Made by a program: the position numbers and the translations under genes. The notes below the pieces were generated by a model. It was given only the letters and a program-made list of their open reading frames with translations, did no database searches and was not told the DNA's origin. Shown here piece after piece: positions 35,115 to 44,713 of a stretch of 48,453 bases of DNA; positions within the stretch are counted from its first letter, which is position 1; the number at the start of each line of letters is the position of its first letter. The stretch is from Paenibacillus sp. 32O-W (GTDB lineage: Bacteria; Bacillota; Bacilli; Paenibacillales; NBRC-103111), in assembly GCF_007679495.1 (NCBI RefSeq), contig NZ_VEGP01000028.1, positions 1 through 48,453 on the forward strand. The letters run 5' to 3'.

Positions 35115-36089
35115 ATGACGGATAAAGTGCTACGACTCTTTAAAATACTGCTTGCCATTCAAGCCAATCCGGGGATTTCGGCCAAGGAGCTGGCGGATAA
35201 GTGTGAGACAACGGATCGTACGATTTACAGGGACTTGAGGATCCTGGACCTGATCGCACCTATTACGAACGAAGGTTACGGGAAAGGATACCGCTTTGTC
35301 GGGAATTTCGCCATGTACCCGCTTAATTTTACGGAGCAGGAAGCGTTGGTGTTTTCTGTCCTTCCTTCCGTGTTGGACACCGGAAAATTGCCTCCAGGCT
35401 TTGATTCCGCTTACGACAAAGTGATGGCAACTCATGTGAAAGAATCCCGGAAGCGGTACGATACATTGGAAAATGTCGCGGATATGATCCAAATGGGTAC
35501 TCCAGCTTACCGGGAAAGCAGTGCCAACTTCTTGCTGCCTATCATGGAAGCGATCATAGCCAAGAAGACGATCCGTGCTGTATATCATACGCAGTCCAGG
35601 AATGAATTAACGGAGCGCGAAATTGATCCGTACTATCTGGTCCCGCGGGATCAACGGTTTTACTTGATCGGCTATTGTCGTGCCAAGCAGGAGATTCGTA
35701 CGTTTCGGATTAGCCGTTTCCGCCATGTAGAACTGACAGGAAATCATTTCGATAAGGGTGATTTTAGCATCACTCAGTATATGAAGCACACCTGGTCCAT
35801 TGAACGCGGAGATTCTTTAATTACCTTTAAGATCAAATTCCATCCCGATGTGTCGCGTTATGTTAAGGAAGAAGAATTGTTTGTGAGACCGAAGATGACA
35901 GAGCTTCCAGATGGCAGTTTATTATTTGAAGTCACCGTCAACCACGAGCGAGAGTTTATGAATTGGGTGGTTCAGTACGGACCTTCGGCGGAGATTTTAG
36001 AGCCTGCATTTGTCCGGGAAAAGTTTAAGGAACAGCTACAGCGTTGGGGACAGTTGTATGGACAGTCAAGTGCTGTTGTTGAACGATAG
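35115..36089 (+). CDS. WYL-domain transcriptional regulator
   Basis: 324 aa. N-terminal DeoR-like helix-turn-helix (about 1-55, ISAKELADKCETTDRTIYRDL), WYL domain (about 145-215, AIIAKKTIRAVYH and DPYYLVPRDQRFYLIGYCR) and a C-terminal WCX segment ending EPAFVREKFKEQL. WYL regulators often lie at the edge of phage-defence loci and respond to nucleic-acid ligands. It directly precedes a decayed gene and hsdMSR, so it is the likely regulator of this island. Confidence 0.9.
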   Translation: MTDKVLRLFKILLAIQANPGISAKELADKCETTDRTIYRDLRILDLIAPITNEGYGKGYRFVGNFAMYPLNFTEQEALVFSVLPSVLDTGKLPPGFDSAYDKVMATHVKESRKRYDTLENVADMIQMGTPAYRESSANFLLPIMEAIIAKKTIRAVYHTQSRNELTEREIDPYYLVPRDQRFYLIGYCRAKQEIRTFRISRFRHVELTGNHFDKGDFSITQYMKHTWSIERGDSLITFKIKFHPDVSRYVKEEELFVRPKMTELPDGSLLFEVTVNHEREFMNWVVQYGPSAEILEPAFVREKFKEQLQRWGQLYGQSSAVVER

Positions 36090-36109
36090 ACGAAAGGAAG
36101 GTGTCCCTT

Positions 36110-36380
36110 GTGAGAATAGCAGGCACGTTTCTAGGACGTTTGTATGATGCGATCCGTAAAGAGCCGTTTCGCCGCAAGATTGTCATCGCCCCCTCCTATA
36201 TGGAAGGGCAATCCTGGCTTATGCGAATATGCCGAGCATTTGGGCCGGTTATGAACGTGGAAGTCCACACGGTTCAATGCCAAGGCTTGGTCTGAAAAAT
36301 TCGGGTATAAAACAAAGGAAGCGGGATTGTATTTTGTTAGTTTGCAGAAACATGTCATATTAGGACAGTCCGTAGTATAA
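36110..36380 (+). pseudogene. Internally deleted gene: N- and C-terminal remnants, possibly a PD-(D/E)XK nuclease/helicase
   Basis: From the GTG at 36110 (AAGGAAG 9 bp upstream) the frame reads RRKIVIAPSYMEGQSWLMRI and then FGPVMNVEVHTVQ, similar to the opening of large PD-(D/E)XK or AddB-like proteins, and stops at 36295. From about 36276 a second frame reads AWSEKFGYKTKEAGLYFVSL and ends with TAA at 36378-36380, like a C-terminus. A large internal deletion joining the two in different frames explains this. The family call is from memory of patterns and is tentative. Confidence 0.45.
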
Positions 36381-36413
36381 TTAAACAAGAATCAACATGC
36401 AGAGGAGATCGTT

Positions 36414-37868
36414 ATGATTACAGGTGAATTAAGGCAAAAAGTAGACCGGATTTGGGAGACATTCTGGACCGGAGGTATTACCAATCCATTAAGCGTAATC
36501 GAACAGTTTACATATTTGTTGTTCATTAAAGGTCTGGACGAAGCGGAAACGCGCAAGGAGAACGAATCCGTGCTGCTGTCGTTGCCTTTTACCGGACTGT
36601 TTCCAAGTGACAAGCAGTACTTACGCTGGAGTCAATTTAAATCGTTCGATCCTCAGCGGATGTATGATGTTGTCTCGAACGAAGTGTTTCCTTTCATCAA
36701 GACGCTTCATGGAGATAAGGATTCAGCCTATGCCAAATACATGGGCGATGCCATATTTATGATCCCGACTCCGAATATGCTTGTGCGGATTGTCGAGGGT
36801 ATCGATTCGATTGATATGAAGGATAGGGACACCAGCGGGGATTTATATGAGTATCTGCTGTCCAAGGTGGCTACGGCTGGAACGAACGGACAGTTCCGTA
36901 CGCCGAGACATATTATCCAAATGATGGTCGAATTGATGAAGCCGACGCCCGAAGATATCATTTGCGACCCGGCTGCAGGTTCGGCAGGATTTCTCGTTGC
37001 CGCAGGTGAATATTTGCGTCGCCATCATGCCGATCTTTTTCTTGTTCAAGGATTGAAAGAGCATTTCAACAATCATATGTTCTACGGTTTCGATATGGAC
37101 CGTACGATGTTGCGTATCGGTGCGATGAATATGCTGCTTCATGGGGTGGATAATCCGAATATCGAATACCGCGATTCCTTGAATGAAAACAATACCGACA
37201 AGGACAGATATACGTTAATCTTAGCCAATCCGCCGTTTAAAGGCTCGCTTGATGCGGATTCGGTAGCAGCGGATCTGTTGCGTGTGACTCGCACGAAGAA
37301 AACGGAGCTGCTGTTCCTCGCTCTGTTCCTGCGTATGCTCAAAGTAGGGGGACGCTGCGCTTCCATCGTGCCGGACGGTGTCTTGTTCGGTAACAGCACA
37401 GCCCATAAAGCCATTCGTAAGGAAATCGTTGAGAATCACAAACTCGAAGCGATTATTTCAATGCCAAGCGGGGTTTTCAAGCCATATGCCGGGGTTTCGA
37501 CAGCAATTATGATCTTCACCAAAACAGGTGCAGGTGGGACAGATCACGTTTGGTTCTATGACATGAAGGCGGATGGTTACTCGCTTGATGACAAGCGGAA
37601 TCCGATCGAAGCAAATGATATCCCCGATATTGTGGAACGGTTTGGCAAATGGGAAGCAGAGAAAGAGCGTAAACGCACCGAGAAGTCTTTCCTGGTTCCG
37701 GTTGATGAGATTCGTAACAATAACTATGATCTAAGCATCAATCGGTACAAGGAAACGGAATATGAGGAGGTTCAGTACGAGGACCCGAAGGTCATACTCG
37801 CTTCTATTAAGCAACTCGAGGATGAAATTGTTGAAGGGCTTGCGGAACTGGAGGCGTTGTTAAAATAA
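36414..37868 (+). CDS. hsdM: Type I restriction-modification DNA methyltransferase subunit
   Basis: 484 aa. N-terminal HsdM helical domain (ELRQKVDRIWETFWTGGITN) and an N6-adenine methylase domain. SAM-binding motif DPAAGSAGF begins at residue 185 and catalytic NPPF is at residues 272-275. C-terminal helical part ends with a predicted coiled coil (ILASIKQLEDEIVEGL). It methylates adenines in the host recognition site, forming M2S1 with HsdS. Its TAA overlaps the hsdS ATG by one base. Confidence 0.95.
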   Translation: MITGELRQKVDRIWETFWTGGITNPLSVIEQFTYLLFIKGLDEAETRKENESVLLSLPFTGLFPSDKQYLRWSQFKSFDPQRMYDVVSNEVFPFIKTLHGDKDSAYAKYMGDAIFMIPTPNMLVRIVEGIDSIDMKDRDTSGDLYEYLLSKVATAGTNGQFRTPRHIIQMMVELMKPTPEDIICDPAAGSAGFLVAAGEYLRRHHADLFLVQGLKEHFNNHMFYGFDMDRTMLRIGAMNMLLHGVDNPNIEYRDSLNENNTDKDRYTLILANPPFKGSLDADSVAADLLRVTRTKKTELLFLALFLRMLKVGGRCASIVPDGVLFGNSTAHKAIRKEIVENHKLEAIISMPSGVFKPYAGVSTAIMIFTKTGAGGTDHVWFYDMKADGYSLDDKRNPIEANDIPDIVERFGKWEAEKERKRTEKSFLVPVDEIRNNNYDLSINRYKETEYEEVQYEDPKVILASIKQLEDEIVEGLAELEALLK

Positions 37869-39061
37869 TGTATATGAAGCTTGGGAATTTATGTAATATT
37901 GTAATTGGCCGAACCCCCTCAAGGAATAATCAGGAGTATTGGGGAGAAGGTCATAAATGGGTTTCAATAAGTGATATGGAAAGTAAATATATTTATCAAA
38001 CAAAAGAACAAATTACTGAAAGGGCAAAATCTGAATGTAACTGCACATTACTCCCAAAGGGAACTTTGATAATGAGTTTTAAGTTAAGTATTGGGAAGTT
38101 ATCATTTCTCAAAGATGATATGTGCACAAATGAAGCAATAGCAGGTCTGATTATCAAAGATAAATCAATTTTGTACGATAAATTTTTGTACTACGCTTTG
38201 AAAGTGCTTGATTTAACAATTGGAACGGATCGTGCTGTTAAAGGCATGACTCTTAACAAAGAGAAACTTAACAATATTTTGGTTTTTTTTCCAAGTTATA
38301 ACGAACAAATCGTAATCGTTGAAATACTTGACAAAGCCCAAGCATTAATCGATAAACGCAAACAAGCAATAGCCAAGCTTGATGAATTGGTTCAAGCTGT
38401 TTTTTTCGATATGTTTGGTGATCTAAGATTGAATACTAAGTGTTGGGATACAAAGTGTCTTTCGGAGATCGCAGAAGTCTCTTCTGGTGTGACTAAAGGG
38501 AAAAAGTATAATGATGCTGCATTAGTTTCTGTCCCTTACATGAGGGTAGCGAATGTCCAAGATGGATATGTAGATATATCAGAGATTAAAGAAATAGAGG
38601 TCTCATACAATGATTCAATCAGGTACAGATTACAGCCTAGAGACGTCCTTTTAACTGAGGGTGGTGATCCTGATAAACTTGGACGAGGTGCAGTATGGAC
38701 CGCTCCAATAAAGGATTGTATACACCAAAACCATATTTTTCGAGTTAGGGTCAATGAAGAAATACTGAATCCATATTTTCTCAGTGCATGTGCAAGCAGC
38801 GACTACGGCAAGAATTATTTTCTGAAAATGGCGAAACAGACAACAGGAATTGCCACTATTAATATGACTCAACTTAAGAGTTTTGTAGTTTTTCTCCCTC
38901 CGATCGAATTGCAAAACCAATTTGAGCAATTAGTAAAAACTATTGAAATGGAAAAACAACAAATGAAATTCCAACTCCAACAACTAGAATCCAACTTCCA
39001 AGCACTTCTTCAAAAAGCCTTCAAGGGCGAATTGACAGTGAAGGATGGTGTAACGGTCTAA
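37868..39061 (+). CDS. hsdS: Type I restriction-modification specificity subunit
   Basis: 397 aa. Two target-recognition domains (about 1-155 and 200-360), each followed by a conserved helical spacer: EQIVIVEILDKAQALIDKRK and a second spacer ending QALLQKAFKGEL. It sets the bipartite DNA target. Base composition drops markedly to AT-rich in both recognition domains compared with hsdM and hsdR, typical of exchanged domains. ATG at 37868 overlaps the hsdM stop; ATG at 37874 is an alternative. Confidence 0.93.
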   Translation: MYMKLGNLCNIVIGRTPSRNNQEYWGEGHKWVSISDMESKYIYQTKEQITERAKSECNCTLLPKGTLIMSFKLSIGKLSFLKDDMCTNEAIAGLIIKDKSILYDKFLYYALKVLDLTIGTDRAVKGMTLNKEKLNNILVFFPSYNEQIVIVEILDKAQALIDKRKQAIAKLDELVQAVFFDMFGDLRLNTKCWDTKCLSEIAEVSSGVTKGKKYNDAALVSVPYMRVANVQDGYVDISEIKEIEVSYNDSIRYRLQPRDVLLTEGGDPDKLGRGAVWTAPIKDCIHQNHIFRVRVNEEILNPYFLSACASSDYGKNYFLKMAKQTTGIATINMTQLKSFVVFLPPIELQNQFEQLVKTIEMEKQQMKFQLQQLESNFQALLQKAFKGELTVKDGVTV

Positions 39062-42000
39062 ATGGGTGACGTGCAGCTAACGAATTTTGAATTTCTCAGT
39101 GCAAATAAAACTTATGCCAGCTTTGCTGGCGCATGTATTGAGGCAGAAAAGGCGTTGGTCGTCAGCCCTGCGACCTGCGCGATTCTCAGCCGGCGGGCAT
39201 TAGAGCTTGCTGTCAAATGGCTGTTTACCTATGATAGCGACTTGAAGGTTCCCTATCAAGATAATTTGTCGAGCTTGATTCACGATGTAACGTTTCTCCG
39301 CGTTATCGATCAATCCATGCTGCCTCAGCTAAAATATATTACGAAGCTAGGCAATATCGCTGTGCATTCGAATGCGACGATCAGCCGCGGCGAAGCAATC
39401 CTGTCACTTCGTAACCTACATAACTTCATCAGTTGGATCGACTATTGCTATTCGGTCGATTATACCGCAAGAAGCTTTGATGAACAACTTCTATTGGAAG
39501 AGAACAAGCATCAAGAGAAAGTGAGACCTCAGGAGCTGCAGGATTTATACGACCGCTTGGGTTCGAAGGACCGGAAGCTGGAAGATCTGATCAAAGAAAA
39601 CGAAGAGCTTCGGAAGCTGCTGGCCGAACGCAAGGCACAGAATACACAGGAGTATGACTTTGTGCCGGATCAAATTAGTGAATACGAGACCCGAAAACGT
39701 TATATTGATCTGGAGCTGAAGTTGGCTGGCTGGATATTCAATAAAAATGTAGAAGAAGAGTTTGAAGTACAAGGTATGCCAAACGGCCAGGGGAGCGGTT
39801 ATGTCGATTACGTTTTATTCGGCGAGAACGGGAAGCCGCTTGCCGTTGTGGAAGCGAAAAGGACAAGTTCAGATCCCAATGTGGGCAAGCAGCAAGCGAA
39901 GCTTTACGCAGATTGTTTGGAGCAGCGGTATGGACAGCGTCCGTTGATCTATTATACGAATGGATTTGTAACGAACTTCTGGGATGATCTTCACTATGCC
40001 AGTCGACAAGTATCCGGGTTTGCCAGTCAGGATGAGCTGCAGCTGCTCTTGAACAGGCGCTCTATCTGTAGGCCGCTGCAGGATGTACTAATCAACAACT
40101 CCATTGTAAATCGTCCTTATCAGCATGAAGCAGTCCTTTCGGTTTGTGATGCATTAAACAAGGGACAGCGGACCGCTTTGCTTGTCATGGCGACAGGCAG
40201 CGGTAAAACACGTACCGCGAGTGCCATTGTTGATGTGCTTAGCCGATATAACTGGGTGAAGAATGTGCTGTTCCTTGCGGATCGCACCACGCTTGTTCGC
40301 CAAGCCAAAAACAGCTTCAGCCAGTATTTGCCCGATATGACGCTGTGCAACCTGCTGGACAGCAAGGACAACCCGGAGACGGCGAGAATTGTTTTCTCTA
40401 CTTACCCGACGATGATGAACGCAATCGATGAGGCCAAGCGGAAGGACGGCAAAAAGCTGTTTACGGTTGGTCATTTTGACTTAATTATCATCGATGAATC
40501 GCATCGAAGCGTCTACAAGAAATATAAGGCCATATTCGAATATTTTGATGCCATCCTCTTAGGATTGACAGCAACTCCTAAAGATGAAGTCGACAAAAAC
40601 ACATACGACGTGTTCCGTCTGGAAAATGGCGTTCCGACTTTTGCCTACGAACTGGAGCAAGCGGTCAAGGAAGGACACTTAGTGGATTACCGCACGGTGG
40701 AAACGACGACGAAGATTATGGATGACGGCATCCGCTACGATGATCTGTCCGAAGAGGAAAAAGAGCAATACGAAGAAGTATTGCTTGAGGATGAAGAAGA
40801 GGAGCCGCGGGATATCGACAGTGCGGCGATTAATGAGTGGTTGTTTAACCGGGATACGATAGACCGGGTGCTGCAGTTTGTGATGGAGCGGGGTCTGAAG
40901 GTTGAAGGCGGAGACAAACTGGGTAAGACCATCATTTTTGCCAAAAACCATAGGCACGCAGTAGCAATCGTGGAGCGATTTGATTGCCTGTATCCGAAAT
41001 TGAAGGGTCATTTTGCACGGGTCATTGATATCAAAACGAATTATTATCAATCCCTGATTGATGATTTTTCCATATGGAACAAGCTTCCGCAAATTGCTGT
41101 TTCTGTAGATATGCTGGATACAGGCGTAGACATCCCTGAGGTTGTCAATCTGGTATTTTTCAAGAGGGTTCGTTCGAAGTCGAAGTTTTGGCAGATGGTA
41201 GGTCGTGGAACACGGCTATGTAAAGATCTTCATGGTATTGGTGAGGACAAAAAGGAATTTTTGATCTTTGATTTTTGTCGGAACTTTGAGTTTTTCCGGG
41301 TAAATCCAAAAGGGAAGGATACCGATATTGCCGAAACTTTATCGGAGAAATTATTCAATGTACGTACCCAGATTGTACGTGAACTTCAGCAACTGCGTTA
41401 TCAAGAACCAGAGTATATCGCACATCGCGCCGAATTGGTAAAACTGTTGAAAGATAGCGTGAGTACGTTAAATGAGGAGCATTTTCGCATCAGGCAGCAT
41501 ATCCAATATGTCCATAAGTATAAAAATGACAATGCATGGCACTCCTTAAGTGATACCGATATGGGAGATTTGAAGGAGTATATAGCTCCTCTTGTCGTTT
41601 CTTTAGACAGCGATGAATTAGCAAAGCGGTTTGACTATATGATGCTGATCATCGAATTGGCTAAGCTTCAGGGGACACAATCGGCGAAACCGATTCGCAA
41701 AGTCATAGAGACGGCAGAAAAACTCTCCAAGTTGGGTACGATTCCTCAAATCGTCGCTCAGCGAGATGTAATAGAGAAGGTCATGATGGCAGAATTCTGG
41801 GAAGAAGCGGACATCTTCGAAATGGAGAAAGTTCGTGTTGCTTTACGGGATCTTATTAAGTTTCTGGAACGGGAAACGCAGCAAATTTATTATACGAATT
41901 TTAAAGATGAGTGGCTTGCTGTGGAGGAGAGCCGCGGCTTTTATAACACCAATGACCTGCAAAATTACCGCAAAAAAGTAAACCAATATTTACAGACGAA

Positions 42001-42427
42001 CAAGGATCAAATAGCTATTTATAAATTGCGCAACAATAAACAGATAACGAAACAAGATTTGGAGACGCTTGAACATATTCTATGGGCAGAGCTCGGAACC
42101 AAAGAAGATTACGAGCGGGAATATAAAGATTTACCAGTAACGAAGCTTGTAAGGAAGGTTGTAGGACTTGATCAGGAGGCCGCGAATGAAGCATTCATGG
42201 TGTTCCTGCAGGAAAATCGGTTGAATGTCAATCAACTTCGGTTTGTAAAACTGATTATCGATTATGTAGTTAAGAACGGTATCATTGAAAAATCCGTACT
42301 CCAAGAGGAGCCGTTCCGCTCGGTTGGCAGTATAACGGAACTGTTCAGCAATAATCTGGACGATGCACGAGCAATTATCGGTATAATAGATACGATTAAT
42401 AAGAACGCTGAGGTTGCTGGGGCTTAG
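39062..42427 (+). CDS. hsdR: Type I restriction-modification endonuclease/translocase subunit (EcoEI-like)
   Basis: 1121 aa, beginning right after the hsdS stop. N-terminal DUF4145-like domain (about 15-125), coiled coil (about 140-195), HsdR nuclease domain with the catalytic pattern D249...E264-A-K266, SF2 helicase with Walker A ATGSGKT near residue 378 and DESH at 478-481, motif VI MVGRGTRLCKDL, and an EcoEI-type C-terminal domain. It cleaves unmodified DNA after ATP-driven translocation. All key motifs are present, so the system looks functional. Confidence 0.95.
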   Translation: MGDVQLTNFEFLSANKTYASFAGACIEAEKALVVSPATCAILSRRALELAVKWLFTYDSDLKVPYQDNLSSLIHDVTFLRVIDQSMLPQLKYITKLGNIAVHSNATISRGEAILSLRNLHNFISWIDYCYSVDYTARSFDEQLLLEENKHQEKVRPQELQDLYDRLGSKDRKLEDLIKENEELRKLLAERKAQNTQEYDFVPDQISEYETRKRYIDLELKLAGWIFNKNVEEEFEVQGMPNGQGSGYVDYVLFGENGKPLAVVEAKRTSSDPNVGKQQAKLYADCLEQRYGQRPLIYYTNGFVTNFWDDLHYASRQVSGFASQDELQLLLNRRSICRPLQDVLINNSIVNRPYQHEAVLSVCDALNKGQRTALLVMATGSGKTRTASAIVDVLSRYNWVKNVLFLADRTTLVRQAKNSFSQYLPDMTLCNLLDSKDNPETARIVFSTYPTMMNAIDEAKRKDGKKLFTVGHFDLIIIDESHRSVYKKYKAIFEYFDAILLGLTATPKDEVDKNTYDVFRLENGVPTFAYELEQAVKEGHLVDYRTVETTTKIMDDGIRYDDLSEEEKEQYEEVLLEDEEEEPRDIDSAAINEWLFNRDTIDRVLQFVMERGLKVEGGDKLGKTIIFAKNHRHAVAIVERFDCLYPKLKGHFARVIDIKTNYYQSLIDDFSIWNKLPQIAVSVDMLDTGVDIPEVVNLVFFKRVRSKSKFWQMVGRGTRLCKDLHGIGEDKKEFLIFDFCRNFEFFRVNPKGKDTDIAETLSEKLFNVRTQIVRELQQLRYQEPEYIAHRAELVKLLKDSVSTLNEEHFRIRQHIQYVHKYKNDNAWHSLSDTDMGDLKEYIAPLVVSLDSDELAKRFDYMMLIIELAKLQGTQSAKPIRKVIETAEKLSKLGTIPQIVAQRDVIEKVMMAEFWEEADIFEMEKVRVALRDLIKFLERETQQIYYTNFKDEWLAVEESRGFYNTNDLQNYRKKVNQYLQTNKDQIAIYKLRNNKQITKQDLETLEHILWAELGTKEDYEREYKDLPVTKLVRKVVGLDQEAANEAFMVFLQENRLNVNQLRFVKLIIDYVVKNGIIEKSVLQEEPFRSVGSITELFSNNLDDARAIIGIIDTINKNAEVAGA

Positions 42428-42471
42428 TTTTTACGGATTATAGACACCACTAATTTAATTACTTGCATCTG

Positions 42472-42513
42472 GGCGTAACTAAAATGGACATCTATTTTAG
42501 TTACGCCTTTTTT
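42472..42513 (+). terminator. Strong intrinsic terminator of the hsd operon
   Basis: GGCGTAACTAAAAT and ATTTTAGTTACGCC form a perfect 14-bp stem with an 8-nt loop, followed by six T. The A-rich left arm makes it possibly bidirectional. Confidence 0.9.
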
Positions 42514-42541
42514 AAATTAACGTTTTCGGGGTGAAGAAGTA

Positions 42542-42658
42542 ATGATTAAAGAAATTTCCATTAAGAAGATAGCAGCTTATGATAATACAGGTGTTGTCTT
42601 TAGTGGATCGGGTATAGTCGAGGTTGTCGCTGAAATGTCAATTGTGACCAAAGCTTGA
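42542..42658 (+). pseudogene. N-terminal remnant resembling an RloC/PrrC-type AAA ATPase
   Basis: A 38-codon ORF (ATG at 42542, GGGGTGAAG upstream) begins MIKEISIKKIAAYDNTGVVF, very like the first strand and turn of AAA_13-type anticodon-nuclease ATPases, which continue with a Walker A loop about 15 residues later. Here the similarity stops after about 22 residues and the frame ends at 42658 with no Walker A. PrrC is linked to type I restriction systems in E. coli, so the position fits. The rest of 42659-42804 is AT-rich with no gene. Confidence 0.4.
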
Positions 42659-42804
42659 AGAAAAGTTTGAACTTTTTTTCACAAAGTGGTCCGGCCCCTG
42701 TACACAGGATGGAAAAACAGCTTTAATAAAGGTATAAGCTGCAACCTTATAAGCATCCTTAGTGCTAGTTTATTATTACTATTAAGAAATGGATGTGAGC
42801 GGGA

Positions 42805-44577
42805 ATGAAAGTGCCTGTAGGAATCTCCAACCGTCATATTCACTTAAGCCAACAACATCTGGAAGAGTTGTTCGGAGCGGGTTACCAGCTCAATAAATTG
42901 CGAGATCTTAAGCAGGTCGGACAATACGCTGCGGAGGAGACGGTAACTCTAATCGGCCCTAAGGGGAAGATTAACAACGTGCGGGTATTGGGACCGCTGC
43001 GCAAAGAGACACAAGTTGAAATTTCCCGCACGGACAGTTATCTGCTCGGTGTGGAGCCGCCGATTCGCGATTCGGGGGATCTGGCAGGAAGCGCCGGCAT
43101 TATAGTTCAGGGGCCGCATGGGGAAGTTGTACTGGATCAAGGAGTCATCCTGGCCTTCCGTCATATTCACTTCTCGCCGGAAGATGCGGAGCATTTCGGG
43201 GTTAAGGATAAGCAATTTGTCTGGGTATCGGTGGGAGGCACACGTTCCTTGATTTTGGAAAATGTTCTGTGCCGCGTGCATCCGGACTATCGTCTGGAAT
43301 TCCATATCGATACCGATGAAGCCAACGCCGCCGGTCTGCGCAATGGCATGGAGCTGGAGGTCATCGTTCCTTACCGGAAGGAAGCCGTTACTTATGACGA
43401 GATCCGCCGTAAGGAGAAGCAGCTTGTGCTTGTGTTGAACTGTGGAAGCTCTTCCGTTAAATATAAGCTCTACGAGATGCCTACGAACAAGCTGCTGGAT
43501 TCCGACTACTTACAGGGAGTTAAACGGGAGGAACAGGAGAACGTTATTCGCGACGTGATCCAGAAGTTTTCCCATCTGGATATTTCCATCGTCTCCCACA
43601 GAGTGGTTCATGGAGGAGAGGCCTTCAAGAGTTCTGTTATCATTGACGAGGACGTTAAGGAGAAGATCAGACAATATGGTCGGTTCGCACCGCTGCATAA
43701 TCCGATCAACCTGAAAGGCATTGAGCTGGCACAGCGTTATCTGCCCAAATCCGTTCATGTGGCCGTGTTCGATACCGCCTTCCACCAGACGATGCCGCCG
43801 TCCTCGTACCTTTACTCCATCCCGTACAAATATTACGAGCAGTACGGCATTCGGAAATATGGATTTCACGGCAGCTCGCACCGCTATGTCATGCATCGCG
43901 CAGAGCAGCTGATGGAGACACCGAAGGAGAAGCTGCGCCTGATCAGCTGCCATATTGGAAGCGGGGTCAGCATTACGGCCATTCGCAACGGCGAATCCAT
44001 CGACACATCGATGGGAATGACTCCACTGGCCGGATTGACGATGGGGACGAGAAGCGGCAATATCGATCCTGCGATCATCCCATACATTCAGGAAATAGAG
44101 GGGACCGATTCTTCGGGAGCCATCGATATTCTGAATACTCAAAGCGGATTGCTGGGCGTGTCCGGCGTATCCGGGGATCTTCGGGAGGTCATGGCCGGAG
44201 CCAAGGCAGGAATCAAACGATGTGAACTGGCCCTGCAGCTGTTCACTACCCGCTTGCACAGTTATATAGGACTTTACCTTGCTATATTGAACGGAGTCGA
44301 CGGTATCATCTTTACCGCCGGAATCGGCCAGAACAGCCCGGAAGTCCGGCAGAAGGTATGCAACGGACTGGAATCGTTCGGAATCATCCTCGATCGCGAG
44401 GCCAACCGCACGATCAAGAGCGAGGGCTTCATCAGCAGTCCGTATTCGCCTGTCAAAGTCATGGTCGTCCCGACGAACGAAGAATTGGTGATGGCTACCG
44501 ACGCCTATCAGTTATACGTCAAAAATCCGGATGCAAATACGGCTGCCAAACAGACTCCAACGATCGGCACCGCGTAA
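42805..44577 (+). CDS. Fused phosphate propanoyltransferase (PduL-like)-acetate/propionate kinase
   Basis: 590 aa. Residues about 1-190 form a PduL-type phosphotransacylase with both metal HxH sites: H11-I-H13 in SNRHIHLS and H120-I-H122 in FRHIHFS. From about residue 206 the acetate kinase fold begins: VLNCGSSSVKYKLYE, HRVVHGG, DTAFHQTMP, YGFHGSSH, CHIGSGVSITAI, GTRSGNIDPAI and FTAGIGQNSPEVR, all intact to the end. A single chain would convert acyl-CoA to acyl-phosphate and then to acid plus ATP. No microcompartment or pdu genes are nearby. Followed by a terminator. Confidence 0.9.
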   Translation: MKVPVGISNRHIHLSQQHLEELFGAGYQLNKLRDLKQVGQYAAEETVTLIGPKGKINNVRVLGPLRKETQVEISRTDSYLLGVEPPIRDSGDLAGSAGIIVQGPHGEVVLDQGVILAFRHIHFSPEDAEHFGVKDKQFVWVSVGGTRSLILENVLCRVHPDYRLEFHIDTDEANAAGLRNGMELEVIVPYRKEAVTYDEIRRKEKQLVLVLNCGSSSVKYKLYEMPTNKLLDSDYLQGVKREEQENVIRDVIQKFSHLDISIVSHRVVHGGEAFKSSVIIDEDVKEKIRQYGRFAPLHNPINLKGIELAQRYLPKSVHVAVFDTAFHQTMPPSSYLYSIPYKYYEQYGIRKYGFHGSSHRYVMHRAEQLMETPKEKLRLISCHIGSGVSITAIRNGESIDTSMGMTPLAGLTMGTRSGNIDPAIIPYIQEIEGTDSSGAIDILNTQSGLLGVSGVSGDLREVMAGAKAGIKRCELALQLFTTRLHSYIGLYLAILNGVDGIIFTAGIGQNSPEVRQKVCNGLESFGIILDREANRTIKSEGFISSPYSPVKVMVVPTNEELVMATDAYQLYVKNPDANTAAKQTPTIGTA

Positions 44578-44618
44578 TCATTCATGTTATTTATAAATTA
44601 GATACAATGCGATACAAA

Positions 44619-44662
44619 GAGGCTGCCCAGGTCACTTATGACGGAGGGCAGCCTTCCTTTTT
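44619..44662 (+). terminator. Intrinsic terminator of the PduL-AckA gene
   Basis: GGCTGCCC and GGGCAGCC pair across a 17-nt loop, followed by TTCCTTTTT. Confidence 0.85.
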
Positions 44663-44713
44663 GAAAATTAGCTGTCAGCCCATGATGCCCATGATGACGT
44701 GGGCGACAACTAT

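Noticed and set aside
36414-42427. hsdMSR as a novel defence system
   Set aside because: All three subunits show standard type I motifs and order; only the surrounding remnants and regulators are unusual.
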